Shown here: positions 22,071-31,859 of the stretch, piece after piece
Layout: every line of letters starts with the position of its first letter
Numbering within the stretch: the stretch's first letter is position 1
Assembly (NCBI GenBank): GCA_949825065.1
Contig: OX463846.1
Location: 2,933,366 to 2,997,365 of the forward strand
Source: Odontocerum albicorne
Taxonomy: Eukaryota > Arthropoda > Insecta > Trichoptera > Odontoceridae
Reading direction: 5' to 3'
DNA length: 64,000 nt
The notes under the pieces: model-generated
Seen by the model: the letters and a program-made list of their open reading frames with translations, nothing else
Told to the model about the DNA's origin: nothing
The model's database searches: none
Position numbers and translations under genes: made by a program

Positions 22071-22378
22071 TTTTATGTGTAAGGGGTTGGGAAGGATTGT
22101 TTCCCGCTCCTGTGTAACCGGCTATGTGTTGAAGTTAAATTGTTTAGGAGCCTAGTCAAGGAAAAGGTTTACGTGGTTTCCTTCCTCGTGGTCGGTCTTA
22201 CACCAATTAAGACTACACCTATGGCAAATGCTGACTAGAGATAAATCGGCCACGAAACCGTATCCGGTGAGGGGTACATACACCCCTCGCTCCTTAAAAA
22301 CATCCCTCGGACTGATGCGTCTGTGATATACGGAGGATAATTTTTTTTTGTTTGTTTTTTTTGTTCTTTCAATAACTT

Positions 22379-22387
22379 AGGGTGGGG
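22379..22387 (+). other. polypurine tract
   Basis: AGGGTGGGG ends exactly at the first base of the 3' LTR, where plus-strand priming is expected in LTR retrotransposons. Confidence 0.7.
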
Positions 22388-23240
22388 TGTTAGGACTATA
22401 TTTGTTAAATTGCATACTTCACGTCCTCGAAATTGTTAATTCGCGACATATCATAATTTATGAAACTTGTGGTGTCGAGACCATGTGCTTGGCTTGAAAA
22501 CAGGAAGATTAAAATATTATGAAATACTTGAATATTTTAAAATACTAAAGACAATAAAATAAGGGTAACTACCCTTGCAGTCAGGTACATTTTTATTCAA
22601 TGACAACATTGTCACGGGCGACTTAGGTCGAGATTGGCACTCCTGTCTCTTTGTACTTCCTCGAAGGGGAAGCGGGCGCCAGCTGGCTCGTCCTATTCCG
22701 TGCAGATCGTGGTGAGATTCAGACGTAAGTCCGACGCTGCTCTTCCTCCTATATCACAGAACTCCAGAACGCCATCTTGATTACGGGTGAATATTATTCC
22801 TCCTATTTTTAATGTGAATTTCGTCCGCACATTTTAACCATCGCTCAACTTTAATTCTAAATTGTTATTGGAATCTCCCTTGCTAAATACAACACATTTT
22901 TATTTTCTTGCCAATTTTAAACTTTTTTCTTGACATTCGTCAAGTTTTTTTTATATATTTTTTTCTTTTTTCTTTTTTTTTACAATATAATAAACTGCTT
23001 CATTACAAATTGTTCTTGTTTAATTGTGTCGCCTGTCCCTGCGAGAGTTAAAAGAGACTTATTCAGAGTTAAGAGAACCCAACATACCCCAGAGACCTAA
23101 AGAGTACTTGTCTCGTTAAGAAGCCGACTGACCTGTCCGGCCCTGTCACCTTGGTAAGATTGATATTTGGAGAATTGATTTATGTAATCAATTGTGTACA
23201 TATAATTGTTGTTTCTTAAATTTAGCAAAAAGGCGTGACA
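22388..23240 (+). repeat. 3' LTR of gypsy element
   Basis: 853 bp, the same as the 5' LTR apart from A at 23050. AATAAA at 22989-22994. It is followed by the CTAA target duplication. Confidence 0.95.
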
Positions 23241-23244
23241 CTAA

Positions 23245-23690
23245 TATTCACTGAATTAAATAATATCTCTCATTTAACATCGGAGATCTTATCTTTAAAA
23301 AAAATCCAGTTCAATAACTTTTGACTCCATCTTAAACCTATAAAACTCACAGACAAAAAAAGTTCCGGATGCTTCTGTTTTTATGAAAATTTGAAGGCGT
23401 TTTTTAACAAAATTTCAAACCTTTGTAATATGATTAAATTAAACTTTTTGTAACTTTGTTTTTCGGAAAACGCAGCCTTTTCGTTTGGTTATTTAGGGCA
23501 AAACTTATCGTATACCAAAAGGTTTTTAATATACTTGGATAATATATTATTATTTTTATTAAAAAAATATTGATAATTTTACGTTGTACTAAGTCACAAG
23601 GCGTATCTTAAATTTAACTGTATTGACTTAATTTCAAAATGAGTCGTTATTCATTAATTCTTCTGTTTCTTAGTTTAAGTCGTATGACCT
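23245..23690. other. no recognisable feature
   Basis: Pre-insertion flank of the gypsy element, AT-rich, no motif seen. Confidence 0.45.
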
Positions 23691-23694
23691 GTTT

Positions 23695-23862
23695 GTGACG
23701 GTGGGCTGTCCTGGGATAAAGACGTCCAGCTGTCCCTTCACCTTTTCGTGGGCCTTCCTGTTAATCTCCCGCTGTAAGGGTTTTCAGTCTTAGCGATTCT
23801 TGCCAGTCTTATATCTTCCATGCGGTCCACATGATTCCTCCAGAAGCGCAATTCTGTACAAT
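23695..23862 (-). pseudogene. LINE family D tail
   Basis: On the minus strand, across one frame change, I read FWRNHVDRMEDIRLARIA, then GRLTGRPTKRWRDSW. The pattern NHVxRM...GRPxKRWxDSW is the usual C-terminal end of a class of insect non-LTR retrotransposons. Related tails lie at 24818-25050 and 29095-29320, also on the minus strand. Confidence 0.65.
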
Positions 23863-24002
23863 TTAATTTTGGCAATTGAGTTTCATAGCGAAAAACTAAA
23901 GTTTAATAATAATTTAGACGTGGTATTGTTATCATTTTTTTATTTTTTTATCCTCGTAAGAGATACCAGGTTTTTGGTAGTAAATTCACTATTATAATTT
24001 AA

Positions 24003-24510
24003 CTAGTTACAACCCGTGAAATATTCACGGAAGTAAAACAAATTATACATTTTTGAAATACCGAAAGGAACAAGATCAGCTTAAAGTTTTTTGGGCACAT
24101 TAATGTTTCAAGTTTAAAATAAAAAAACTACATCTTGATTAATGAATTATTTAATTCTCAAAAATCTCTTTATACACGATGTTTCGTGTATAAACATTAC
24201 TGTTGTTCAATTTAAATCGTTGATCAAGTTTTCCTTGAAGACTTGTTTCAGATATGTTGACTGTAATGTTTTCGCGTTTCCGACATCTTGAAAAAGCCAC
24301 ATATAATTGTCTGCATTAAAAAAAAGAGCATAAGATAAATAAACACAAGTAATTATAGGGTTCAATATAATTGGAAATATGAATTATTTAATGAATCACA
24401 ATTCAAAATAAATTGGCATCGTCCCCTTTTACACTGGTTCGTTCAGTATAATTTCAATCTGTTTCGAACGACAACCGTACGGGCTTTGGCCTATTTATAC
24501 TATGATTTTA
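24003..24510 (-). mobile_element. Helitron 3' part
   Basis: Read on the minus strand, the element ends in a hairpin CCGTGAATATTTCACGG, seven bases, then CTAG next to a T (24003-24006). This is the standard Helitron 3' terminus: a short hairpin, about ten bases, CTRR, insertion before T. Inside lies the last exon of the helicase (24151-24310), and further upstream a segment GGTGTAAAAGGGGACGATG-like (about 24420-24440) shared with 40200 and 63940. The 5' end was not found, so the copy is probably truncated near 24510. Confidence 0.8.
24151..24310 (-). pseudogene. Helitron Rep/helicase, C-terminal exon
   Basis: After a pyrimidine-rich run and CAG (a plausible 3' splice site on the minus strand at about 24311), the frame reads QLYVAFSRCRKRENITV and continues for 35 more residues to TAA at 24151-24153. 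QxYVAxSRxxxxEN is motif VI of Pif1-type helicases and sits at the end of Helitron replication proteins, which unwind the transposon during rolling-circle transposition. The exon itself is intact, but no other helicase or Rep motif lies upstream here, so this is a fragment. An identical-looking upstream segment at 63790-64000 runs off the window. Confidence 0.8.
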
Positions 24511-24815
24511 AACGCTTCTCTCGAATTATTCCCTAAGATTTTATATTATCCACCGCTATAGCTTCATAATTAAATAATCAATTTGCCATTTTCACAATTT
24601 CTGACTCAACTTCCAACTATAATAAATTTTCTTTTCGAAACATTTAATTCAGTAACTTTTGGAGTTGTTTTGAGTGTCATGACCGATGTTAAGCAATATT
24701 ATTTTACTACGAGTAAGATGATCAAGTTGTATGTTCTCGGTTTAATAGTCTTGAACGAAGTCTAACAGCACATTAATTCTCATCAGCGCACTGTAAACAA
24801 ACACTTAAGATCTTC
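24511..24815. other. no recognisable feature
   Basis: AT-rich; a 60-codon frame at 24583-24765 has no recognisable content. Confidence 0.4.
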
Positions 24816-24817
24816 TT

Positions 24818-25050
24818 CTTCTTATTTTAGGCCTGTTGGCCTGTTGTAGTCCTGTATCATTGTTTCCCTCTTGTGACGTCGACTGCCAGCTGTCTTTCCA
24901 TATTTTGGGAGGTCATCCTGGAGGTCTGCTTGCTTGAGGGATACTGTCCCTGGCCATTCTAACGGCTCTTGGTTCCGCCATTCTGGATACATGATCGTTC
25001 CAGAACCTTCTTTTCTGTCATCTCCATCTGACAATATCTTAAACCTCTCA
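24818..25050 (-). pseudogene. LINE family D tail
   Basis: Minus strand: RRFWNDHVSRMAEPRAVRMA, then IPQASRPPG, a stop where R is expected (TGA for CGA), PPKIWKDSWQSTSQEG, LQQANRP, and a terminal AAGAAGAAGA run near 24818. The NHVxRM and GRPPKxWxDSWQ motifs match the tails at 23695 and 29095. A short tandem run at the 3' end is typical of RTE-like LINEs. Confidence 0.7.
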
Positions 25051-25358
25051 CTTCCTTCTTCGGATTTTTGTGTTTCGTACTCTACCACGAAGGGTTTTGC
25101 CAATGATACTCCTGAGTACCTTCATTTTGCTGGTTCGAAGGAAATTTTTGGTTCTGACAGTGTCGGCTCTAGACTCTATGCTGTATGTCATTATGGGGCA
25201 GACACAGGTCTTTTATATCCTCACCTTACTTTGGATGTTAATATACTTGTTTTTCTTAAAAGTGTTCTTTAAACATCCGGAAGACAAACCTACACTTAAG
25301 ATGTAAACCAAAACCTCTTGGGATTATAAGTCAAACCACACGGTACGATCCTCTAAAA

Positions 25359-26063
25359 CAGTGTTCCCCAACCTTTTTTGACCTGTGGACCGGTAAAAAA
25401 AGGAAATTTTTTTCGCGGACCACTAATACTGAAATAAAAATGGTTTTTTTATTTAATATTTTTTTAATCTTATATTGTGACATATGGACATACGAGTATG
25501 TAACTATAATTAACAAATATACATATAACTGTTAAACAATTTTAATTGTAACATTGTCTGATACAATTAAAATTTAACAAAAACAATGGGGTTTTTTCAA
25601 CAAACTAATGCGAAACCTGCTGTTGCATCTTTGCTAATATATTGTATATTCTTGGCTGCAGTGCTGTCTCTGACATTATTTTACTTGTATGTACTGTTAC
25701 TCTCACCGGTCCATTCCAAAATGAAAACAATTATGTATTATGAAATTCTTGGAAATATATTTAGGTAGGGTTTTGCATCCGAGTTCACTATCCAAGAGCA
25801 AATATCTCCGTTCTCCCTAAGTGTATCTGAGAAGATTTATGACTGTCCATTCTGAGAAAACCAGCGACCATTGTGTCGCATTATCATACCAATTATATTT
25901 GTTTAATAATTACTAAAAATACAAGTCAACGTGCAAGCGAAAAAATTATATATTAAATATTTTTGCATGGCGAATTTCTTGAAATTTGACATATTGTTTG
26001 CGGCCCGGTGGAAAGTCTCTGCGGCCCGGCACCTGGCCGCGGACCACCGGTTGGGGAACACTG
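25359..26063 (-). mobile_element. non-autonomous hAT element, TSD CTCTAAAA
   Basis: Second copy of the hAT at 8372, opposite orientation, 705 bp. Ends CAGTGTTCCCCAACC and GGTTGGGGAACACTG, with exact 8-bp duplications CTCTAAAA at 25351-25358 and 26064-26071. It keeps extra GC-rich terminal sequence (GCGGCCCGGCACCTGGCCGC) that the first copy has lost. Short open frames inside have no transposase similarity. Confidence 0.93.
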
Positions 26064-26099
26064 CTCTAAAAGACCTTAAATAATGATACGAAGAAACAC

Positions 26100-26445
26100 G
26101 AAAGCTTCAACACATATTTTACAGCTCAGTAATACGTGAAGTAATCTTGTTGCTCTGGTTTCACTTTGGATTTTTGTGTGGAGTCCATGCAATTTACTGA
26201 ACTGTCCAAGCTATGCACTGAGTTAATTGTTCATGCCCACCTCACTATTGTTGGTAAGGATATTATTAACTAGGTAAAACTTATCCACTTCTTCAATCGC
26301 AACCTAACCGTTAATGACGACATTGAATGGCGGCTGTCTTAAGAACACTAGTTAAACTTTGAGGAGGCCATAAATTTGGTTTTATCTTTGTTAATGGTCA
26401 ACCCTTCTCGAGCAGCTGCGCCCTTTGCGGCAGATTAAGGTATAA
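26100..26445 (-). pseudogene. LINE reverse-transcriptase palm fragment
   Basis: The minus strand reads REGLTINKDKTKFMASS, which matches the GLxINxxKTKxM motif after the catalytic box in RTE/jockey-type reverse transcriptases. The later text (EEVDKFY...NNILTNNSEVG) fits the following FxYLGS.LT segment with decay. Stops interrupt it. The family is uncertain. Confidence 0.5.
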
Positions 26446-26449
26446 AATC

Positions 26450-27130
26450 TCATTAATAACTGTTTGTACATCCACTGTACAAAGTCATTAATGAAATAAA
26501 GAAATACATTAAGGATAATATAATGAAAATATAATATTTTCCTGTATTTTGATAATAATTACACACAAATTTATCACCTACATTCTGAAACTCATTCCTA
26601 ATTAAAAAAAACCTGAAATTTAAAAACACAAAAAGATGTTAGCATATTATTTTTGATAATTATTTTAACATTTCCGATTATTTATTTAGCACTATGTATT
26701 TTGTTTTTTTTTTTCTTTCTGTAAATAAAGAGAGACGTGTGATGTAATCCTGTAATGTACATAATTCAATTTGAAAATTGAAACGATTTATTTTTATCCA
26801 CATTCTGATGTAATGTTTCAAATACATAAAAATAGCGAGAAACAATACCTGTTCAATCGCTCTCATATTACGCGTAGCTCAAAATAAAAATATAACTAGT
26901 CTCGAAAATCTAAAAACAGATATCGCTCAAATATCATTTTATTGTCAATGGTATACTCGTATGATTTTCAATAAAAACATATGTCATATTTTTTTTTTTT
27001 TTTTTAATAAAAGAGAGGGATATTTTTTTATATTCACGTTTTGATGTAGTGTAGTAAATATATAATATTTTGATGTAGTAAATATATAATAGTCGCGAGT
27101 GAAGATTTTATAATTTTCATATTCATTGTA
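26450..27130. other. no recognisable feature
   Basis: AT-rich, with a T run at 26988-27006 and two copies of TTTTGATGTAGTAAATATAT-like text at 27041-27085. No gene. Confidence 0.45.
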
Positions 27131-27272
27131 ATTAATTTTTATCAAAAACTGTTTATTCCACTTTTTTATGATGGTATAACCCTACCGGTTTCAAGGCTTT
27201 CACCTCATCTTCAGGGGAGCGCAAACAAGACTAAATGATGTTCTAACTGGCACCGATATACACGCTTCAACG

Positions 27273-27322
27273 ATGGGTGGCTGGGGGTGGGTGGGGGGGG
27301 GGGGGGGGGGAGGAGGAGGGGA
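27273..27322 (+). other. G-rich run with G-quadruplex potential
   Basis: GGTGG, GGGGG, then an unbroken run of about 20 G followed by AGGAGGAGGGG, inside the minus-strand PLE end. The inverted copy at 27812-27836 is a shorter C-rich run. Confidence 0.8.
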
Positions 27323-27462
27323 GAAAGGCACAGGACAATTTCGGCCAAGAGCGGAGAGATTTTGGGTAAATAACTGTTCAACAGATGTTCCGATCGGTGT
27401 ACTGATTGAGAAATTTCTAGGGCCTCTAATCTGTCCAATTTATTTCCGTTACCACTGATATG

Positions 27463-27660
27463 TCAGAATTTGGCATCATCGATAGAAAAAGTCTGATTCT
27501 CGCGGTGACAATGATTAGCCATTTCAAAATAAATTAGAGGATTTGTTAAGGCGGATTTGTGTTCACGGAATCTCTTTTCAAAAGATCTTCCTGTCTTTTC
27601 TATATAGAAATTATCACAGTCAGCACATACAAGTTTATACACACCACATTTGATGATGCC
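27463..27660 (-). pseudogene. PLE GIY-YIG endonuclease fragment
   Basis: The frame reads KCGVYKLVCADCDNFYIEKT, then GRSFEKRFREHKSA and MANHCH, ending at TGA (27463-27465). It has GVY for GIY, FYI for YIG with the glycine replaced by E (YIGKTGR expected), the CxxC zinc pair (CADC), the catalytic-helix arginine in RSFEKRFREH and the later H. The PLE endonuclease nicks DNA to prime reverse transcription. The Gly to Glu change and the loss of the upstream reverse transcriptase make it inactive as it stands. Confidence 0.8.
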
Positions 27661-28029
27661 AAATTCTCACATATCAGTGGTAACGGAAATAAATTGGACA
27701 GATTAGAGGCCCTAGAAATTTCTAAATCAGTACACCGATCGGAACATCTGTTGAACAGTTATTTCCCCAAAATTTCTCCGCTCTTGGTCGAAATTGTCCC
27801 GTGCCTTTCTCCCCTCCTCCCCCCTCCCCCCCCAGCTCACAACGTTGAAGCGTGTATATCGGTGCCAGTTCGAACAGCATTTAGTCTTGTTTACACTCCC
27901 CTGAAGATGAGGTGAAAGCCTTGAAACCGGTAGGGTTATACCGTCATAAAAAAGTGGAATAAACAGTGTTTGATAAAAATAAATTACAATGTCTTTAAAC
28001 CTCCACAATGTTAATGCCTTAACTATTAA

Positions 28030-29090
28030 CAACATTTTCATATTCAGCTGACAGGTGATATGACGGGGTGGTATTGTTGTGTTAAATGTGGCCTCCTGTT
28101 TTGGAAATTGATATTTATGTGTATTCATAGCAGAAGTGAGAAGTAATCTACGTGAATATTTTGTATGCAAACACCGTTTTACAAAACAAAAGTTTTATAA
28201 CAGTTCAGAAACTTTATGAAAAAATTTGAAACCCTGCATGACACTTGTAAAATATAAAGTTTGAATTTAATCTTAAAAATTCCATATTATTGGTTTTTAA
28301 AACTATTCTTTTGACAAAATGGTGATTCATTTGTAAGAGTAACGTCTTTTTCTACCTGACAGTCTGAAGAAACTGCTAATGATGGGGGTAAGTGAAGATA
28401 CTAGGTCACTTGAAATAATACCCACCAGAAGATTGATTTTATAAGGGGTTTTGCTAGCTAGTCATTAATAAATCTCTCTGGATGGTAAAAGTTTGTTAAG
28501 AATTCGAGTTTAGTCCCGTCGAAATCACCGTGTTCAGGCATAATTACTGAATAAGAAAGAAAATTAAACAGCTGTTTTCCATATAAGAATTGGTCAAAGG
28601 TATTTTACAAGTGAAATCGCTGTTTTTTTATAACGTAACTGAAGTTCAATATCAATGTTATATTAAAGATTATTTTTCAAACGATTAGATTTTAATTATG
28701 GAAAATCCCTTATTAATATACGATAAGGTGTATTTACTTAAGTAACTTAAGTACAACCCAGGTTGTATTTTCTTAAGTTAAATATGATACGTTCATAAAT
28801 ATTTTGTACTTGTTGAAGTTTGCTTAGCTGTTTCTCCGTAACATCAAGATAACACATAGTCAATACTTGGAAAAAGTTTACACTAAACAAGTTATATTTA
28901 GGTTTTGTAGGGGAAATATATTCACAATATCTAAAAGGTGTGACAGCAAAAGAATCTTATATTTACCTCATTTAATTGTTCTCCACCATAACATTGAAAA
29001 TAATAATCTCCACATCTTTAGCCTTTTGATAAACGAAAAGAAAATTTTGAGTTCAAACTTAAAAAAACGATTTACATTTTTTTTGGATAT
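28030..29090. other. no recognisable feature
   Basis: About 1 kb of AT-rich sequence without terminal repeats or motifs. A 91-codon frame at 28867-29142 partly overlaps the LINE tail on the other strand and is not supported. Confidence 0.45.
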
Positions 29091-29094
29091 ACAT

Positions 29095-29320
29095 TTGAAT
29101 GGAAACAAATCTTCTTCTTCTTTCTCTTCCTATACATCATGATATGTTTGTTCCGCTTGTTCCCCTTCTTGTGACGTGGATTGCCAGCTGTCACGCCATC
29201 TCTTCGGAGGTCTTCCCGATAATCTTCTTCCGGCTGGGTTCCCTTGAAGGGCGACACGTGGAAGTCTGTCGTCTTGCATTCTGTTTACATTTTCATTCCA
29301 GTATCACCTTCGTTATCTTC
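29095..29320 (-). pseudogene. LINE family D tail
   Basis: Minus strand: WNENVNRMQDDRLPRVALQG, NPAGRRLSGRPPKRWRDSWQ, STSQEGEQAEQTYHDV, then a GAAGAAGAAGA tail near 29110. It is the best preserved of the three family D tails here. All three are on the same strand and truncated upstream. Confidence 0.75.
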
Positions 29321-29324
29321 TCCA

Positions 29325-29640
29325 CCTGACGATGTCTTCCGTACTACACTTTCTCCTTATTTCGGTGTTTCTGATTCTATCTCTTAGTGTGTTTGCGGTT
29401 ATACACCTCAGTGTTTTCATTTCATTTCATTTTCATAAATATACCTAAACTCCGGAGAAAACAAACCAGGAAAGTTAATTTCCAAATTTTTTTTAATTTT
29501 TCTTCAACCATATTTGAGATAATATTTATTTTCCTTTGATTCTGTAAAAGGTTTCTAGAAATACATTACATTTTTATAACATGAGGAAATTTCCTCATTA
29601 TTCGTTTTTATAAAAATATAAATTTATATTATTAAAACAG
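29325..29640. other. no recognisable feature
   Basis: AT-rich; CATAAATATACCTAAACTC at 29434-29452 resembles the left edge of the Helitron-like copies at 33828 and 39712, but nothing further matches. Confidence 0.35.
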
Positions 29641-29644
29641 TAAC

Positions 29645-29725
29645 ATGCTTAATGAAGACCTTAGTACAATGTAATATTGCCGACTTGATTCGAACCCGCA
29701 TCTTCAATGCTGGCAGGATGGGTGT
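29645..29725 (-). repeat. tRNA-like SINE head
   Basis: Minus strand: AATAGCACACCCATCCTGCC (A-box side), then GATGCGGGTTCGAATCAAGT with a B-box-like GGTTCGAATC. Confidence 0.5.
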
Positions 29726-29884
29726 GCTATTCAAATTTAATATTTATTTATAATTTTCGTATTTCCGTCGACCAACTATTGTCTCATTGGCTGCCCTAAT
29801 CAGGCATTGTGTTGTCTTGATGATTAAGCATTTTTTTTTAATTTTTTTAAAAAGGTATTTGTATGTATGCTTTGCGATAAAAAT

Positions 29885-30140
29885 AGGATATTCGTGACCT
29901 AGTTGCTAAGACGTCTATCTTTCAAATTGAAGGTTACGGGTTTTATTGCTGTTAGAACGGTTCCAGTCTGGTTTTCAATTAAGGAATCTTTAAAAAACTA
30001 ACTTTTTAATTACAGAGATTGATATTGTATACAACGACAATGTGATAATATGTTATATTTAAGTTCATATAAATTAAATTTTTTTTGTATTTCTATTTAG
30101 TTGTATATACTGCAATCTGGTACATAGGTTTATTATTTTA
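29885..30140 (+). repeat. SINE head plus LINE-B-like tail fragment
   Basis: CGTGACCTAGTTGCTAAGAC (A-box side) and GGTTACGGGTTTTATTGC (B-box side) precede the SINE body GGTTCCAGTCTGGTTTTC (29960-29978). At 30103-30135 a minus-strand LINE-B-type 3' end is visible (GCAATCTGGTACATAGGTTT). Confidence 0.5.
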
Positions 30141-30369
30141 AAAATTAGTTTCGAATTAAGACATTTTTTAATGGGCAATCCATTCACCCCAGGATTATTT
30201 TTGACACAAAGTCAAAGCAAAAAATCCAATAATAAGAATGAATATAATAAACGAAAATTAAAAATAACAATTGTAGGAAATCAAGGATTTAAGTGGCCAA
30301 ACAAAAAAATAATTTAGTAACAATTGATGAGTGGACAAGTTCTTTGAAGAAAAAAGAAATGCACGTTTC

Positions 30370-30556
30370 ATTGGAATGGTAAAGACGTGGCATTTAATAA
30401 ATAAAATCTGTCACGTAAAAGACAATAAAAAAACACGTGATTTATATTATCATCATCCAAGCCACACTTGCAGCTGCCATCCTCTACAATACCCATTATG
30501 TAAAGGTGATAAATCACCACGCAGTGACCCATCCGCAAACGACATATGAATGACAT
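30370..30556 (-). pseudogene. LINE ORF2 C-terminal zinc motif fragment
   Basis: Minus-strand frame: CRLRMGHCVVIYHLYIMGIV, then CKCGLDDDNINHVFFYC and LLRDRFYLL. RLRxGH...HLYxMG...CxCG...NHxxFxC is the C-terminal region of jockey/I/R1-type LINEs, after the reverse transcriptase. It lies 45 bp from the TTAGG array. Insect telomere-specific LINEs (SART, TRAS) are R1-clade elements with a C-terminal zinc motif, but this fragment is too short to assign to them. Confidence 0.65.
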
Positions 30557-30600
30557 TTTTATCTTGTTATTTTCTCATTATATTTAGCCATGGTTTCGAA

Positions 30601-30773
30601 GTTAGGTTAGGTTAGGTTAGGTTAAGTTAGGTTAGGTTAGGTTAGGTTAGGTTAGGTTAGGTTAGGTTAGGTTAGGTTAGGTTAGGTTAGGTTAGGTTAG
30701 GTTAGGTTAGGTTAGGTTAGGTTAGGTTAGGTTAGGTTAGGTTAGGTTAGGTTAGGTTAGTTTAGGTTAGGTT
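30601..30773 (+). repeat. interstitial TTAGG telomeric repeat
   Basis: About 34 tandem pentamers (GGTTA)n, with two single-base variants (GTTAAGTT near 30624, GTTAGTTTAGG near 30760). TTAGG is the ancestral telomere repeat of insects and other arthropods. With 30 kb of unique and transposon sequence on each side, this is an internal array in this assembly. Confidence 0.97.
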
Positions 30774-31245
30774 TTGCTCGATAAATTTAAGTCTAGAGCC
30801 CTTATATAAACCAATTATATCTCAATCAAACGAACAACAGTGGCTTGTATCGTGTTTAATTTTATTTAAAAGAACAGTTACTGCCTGTGAAAATATTACC
30901 AGTCAAACACATTTCCTTTGCCAAGAAATAAACTCATTGATTACCCACGTTACCAACGTGGGAAGGCCAAGCTAAAAAAAAATATCCATGTTATTTAAAA
31001 TTACTTGGAGTATTTGGTTTTGATCAAAAATAATTTCTTATTCATTGTTTTCGTATATATTATATATTGTATTAGGTGTTACCATAAGTTGTGTCCGTTT
31101 TTTTTCCAAATTTAAAAATGAGCACCAAAAGTAAAACAAAATGTTAAAGGTTATGCATCATTCGAAAGAAAATTTTCTGCTCTACAAGATTTTGTGTTTG
31201 CTTTTACGTTACATGTATTATTTTATTACATTACAAGCCTTCAAA

Positions 31246-31509
31246 ATGGAATGTCAAGTAGACGAAAGTGAGCATTTTCGACACCTCCTTCTGTTCGCGT
31301 TCAGTCGACGGAATAAAGCTGCCAAAGCTGCTCGCGATGTTTGCGAAATGTACGTTGAAGATGCTATGAATGAAATGATAGCTCTTCGATGGTTTTTGCG
31401 TTTCAAAGACGGTAATTTCGACCTGAGAGGCATGAAGCGTTCCGGACAGCCAGTGGACTTTGATGAGGACCGTTTAAACCATATTTTTCACGAAGATCCA
31501 CTTCAAACA
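31246..31509 (+). pseudogene. mariner transposase N-terminal fragment
   Basis: From ATG 31246 the frame reads HFRHLLLFAFSRRNKAAKAA, DVCEMYVEDAM, ALRWFLRFKDGNFDL, RSGQPVDFDEDRLNHIFHED and PLQT. This is the paired helix-turn-helix DNA-binding domain of mariner transposases, about 88 residues. The frame then runs across the fold point into inverted sequence to 31698, giving a 185-codon frame (from 31141) whose second half is meaningless. Confidence 0.88.
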
Positions 31510-31859
31510 TTTTTTATCATCATTTTCAAACCATTTTTCATCACCAGTAATGCTGCGGTAAAGAAACCTTTGTTTGTGGCCATGCGTATCTCGATGACGC
31601 GCGAGCAAACCAGCAGAAATTGTCGAACGTTGATTTTTGTTGTTTTCACTCAAAACATGTGGAACCCAAGCGCCAAACTTCTGGACTTTTCCCATTGATT
31701 TAAGATGGCGGTATACAGTCATGTGACTTCAATTCATCCGCTCAGCCAATTCTACGGTGGTTTGAAGGGGATCTTCATGAATAATATTGTTTAAGCGGTC
31801 CTCATCGAAGTCCACTAGAGGTGTAGAAAATGCTCACTTTCGTCTACTTGACATTCCAT
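31510..31859 (-). pseudogene. mariner transposase central fragment
   Basis: From minus-strand ATG 31857-31859 the N-terminus is reduced by deletion (MECQ...HF joins VDFDEDRLN), then IHEDPLQTTVELAERMN and a TGA at 31729-31731. Then TVYRHLKSMGKVQKFGAWVP, HVLSENNKNQRSTISAGLLA and SITGDEKW. The TGDEKW box holds the first aspartate of the DD34D catalytic triad. The rest of the catalytic domain is absent. Confidence 0.85.

Larger units (their letters stand above)
13590..23240 (+). mobile_element. non-autonomous Ty3/gypsy LTR retrotransposon, TSD CTAA
   Basis: Two 853-bp LTRs (13590-14442 and 22388-23240) bracket about 7.9 kb. CTAA occurs on both sides (13586-13589 and 23241-23244). A primer-binding site follows the left LTR and a purine tract precedes the right one. 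The LTRs differ, by eye, only at G14252 versus A23050, so the insertion is recent. The interior holds only a damaged pol fragment (about 17215-18180) with a long non-coding leader (14465-17200) and a long non-coding tail (18181-22378) that contains four tandem arrays. I see no gag, protease, RNase H or complete integrase. It therefore resembles a large retrotransposon derivative that is copied by proteins of an intact relative. Confidence 0.93.
27135..28025 (-). mobile_element. Penelope-like element remnant, family 1, with inverted ends
   Basis: A GIY-YIG endonuclease fragment (27463-27660, minus) is followed on the same strand by an end repeat (about 27450 down to 27140). On its other side lies the same end repeat inverted (about 27680-28020, plus). 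Both ends carry CCCTGAAGATGAGGTGAAAG, CTTGAAACCGGTAGGGTTAT and GTGGAATAAACAGT. PLEs are retroelements with a reverse transcriptase and a GIY-YIG nuclease and often show inverted or tandem end repeats. The reverse transcriptase is missing. Confidence 0.8.

Noticed and set aside
27273..27458. Glycine-rich protein
   Set aside because: Created by the poly-G run.
27727..28170. 147-codon minus-strand frame, similar to one at 58742-59116
   Set aside because: The similarity is due to the PLE end repeat present at both places; it lies across the non-coding end.
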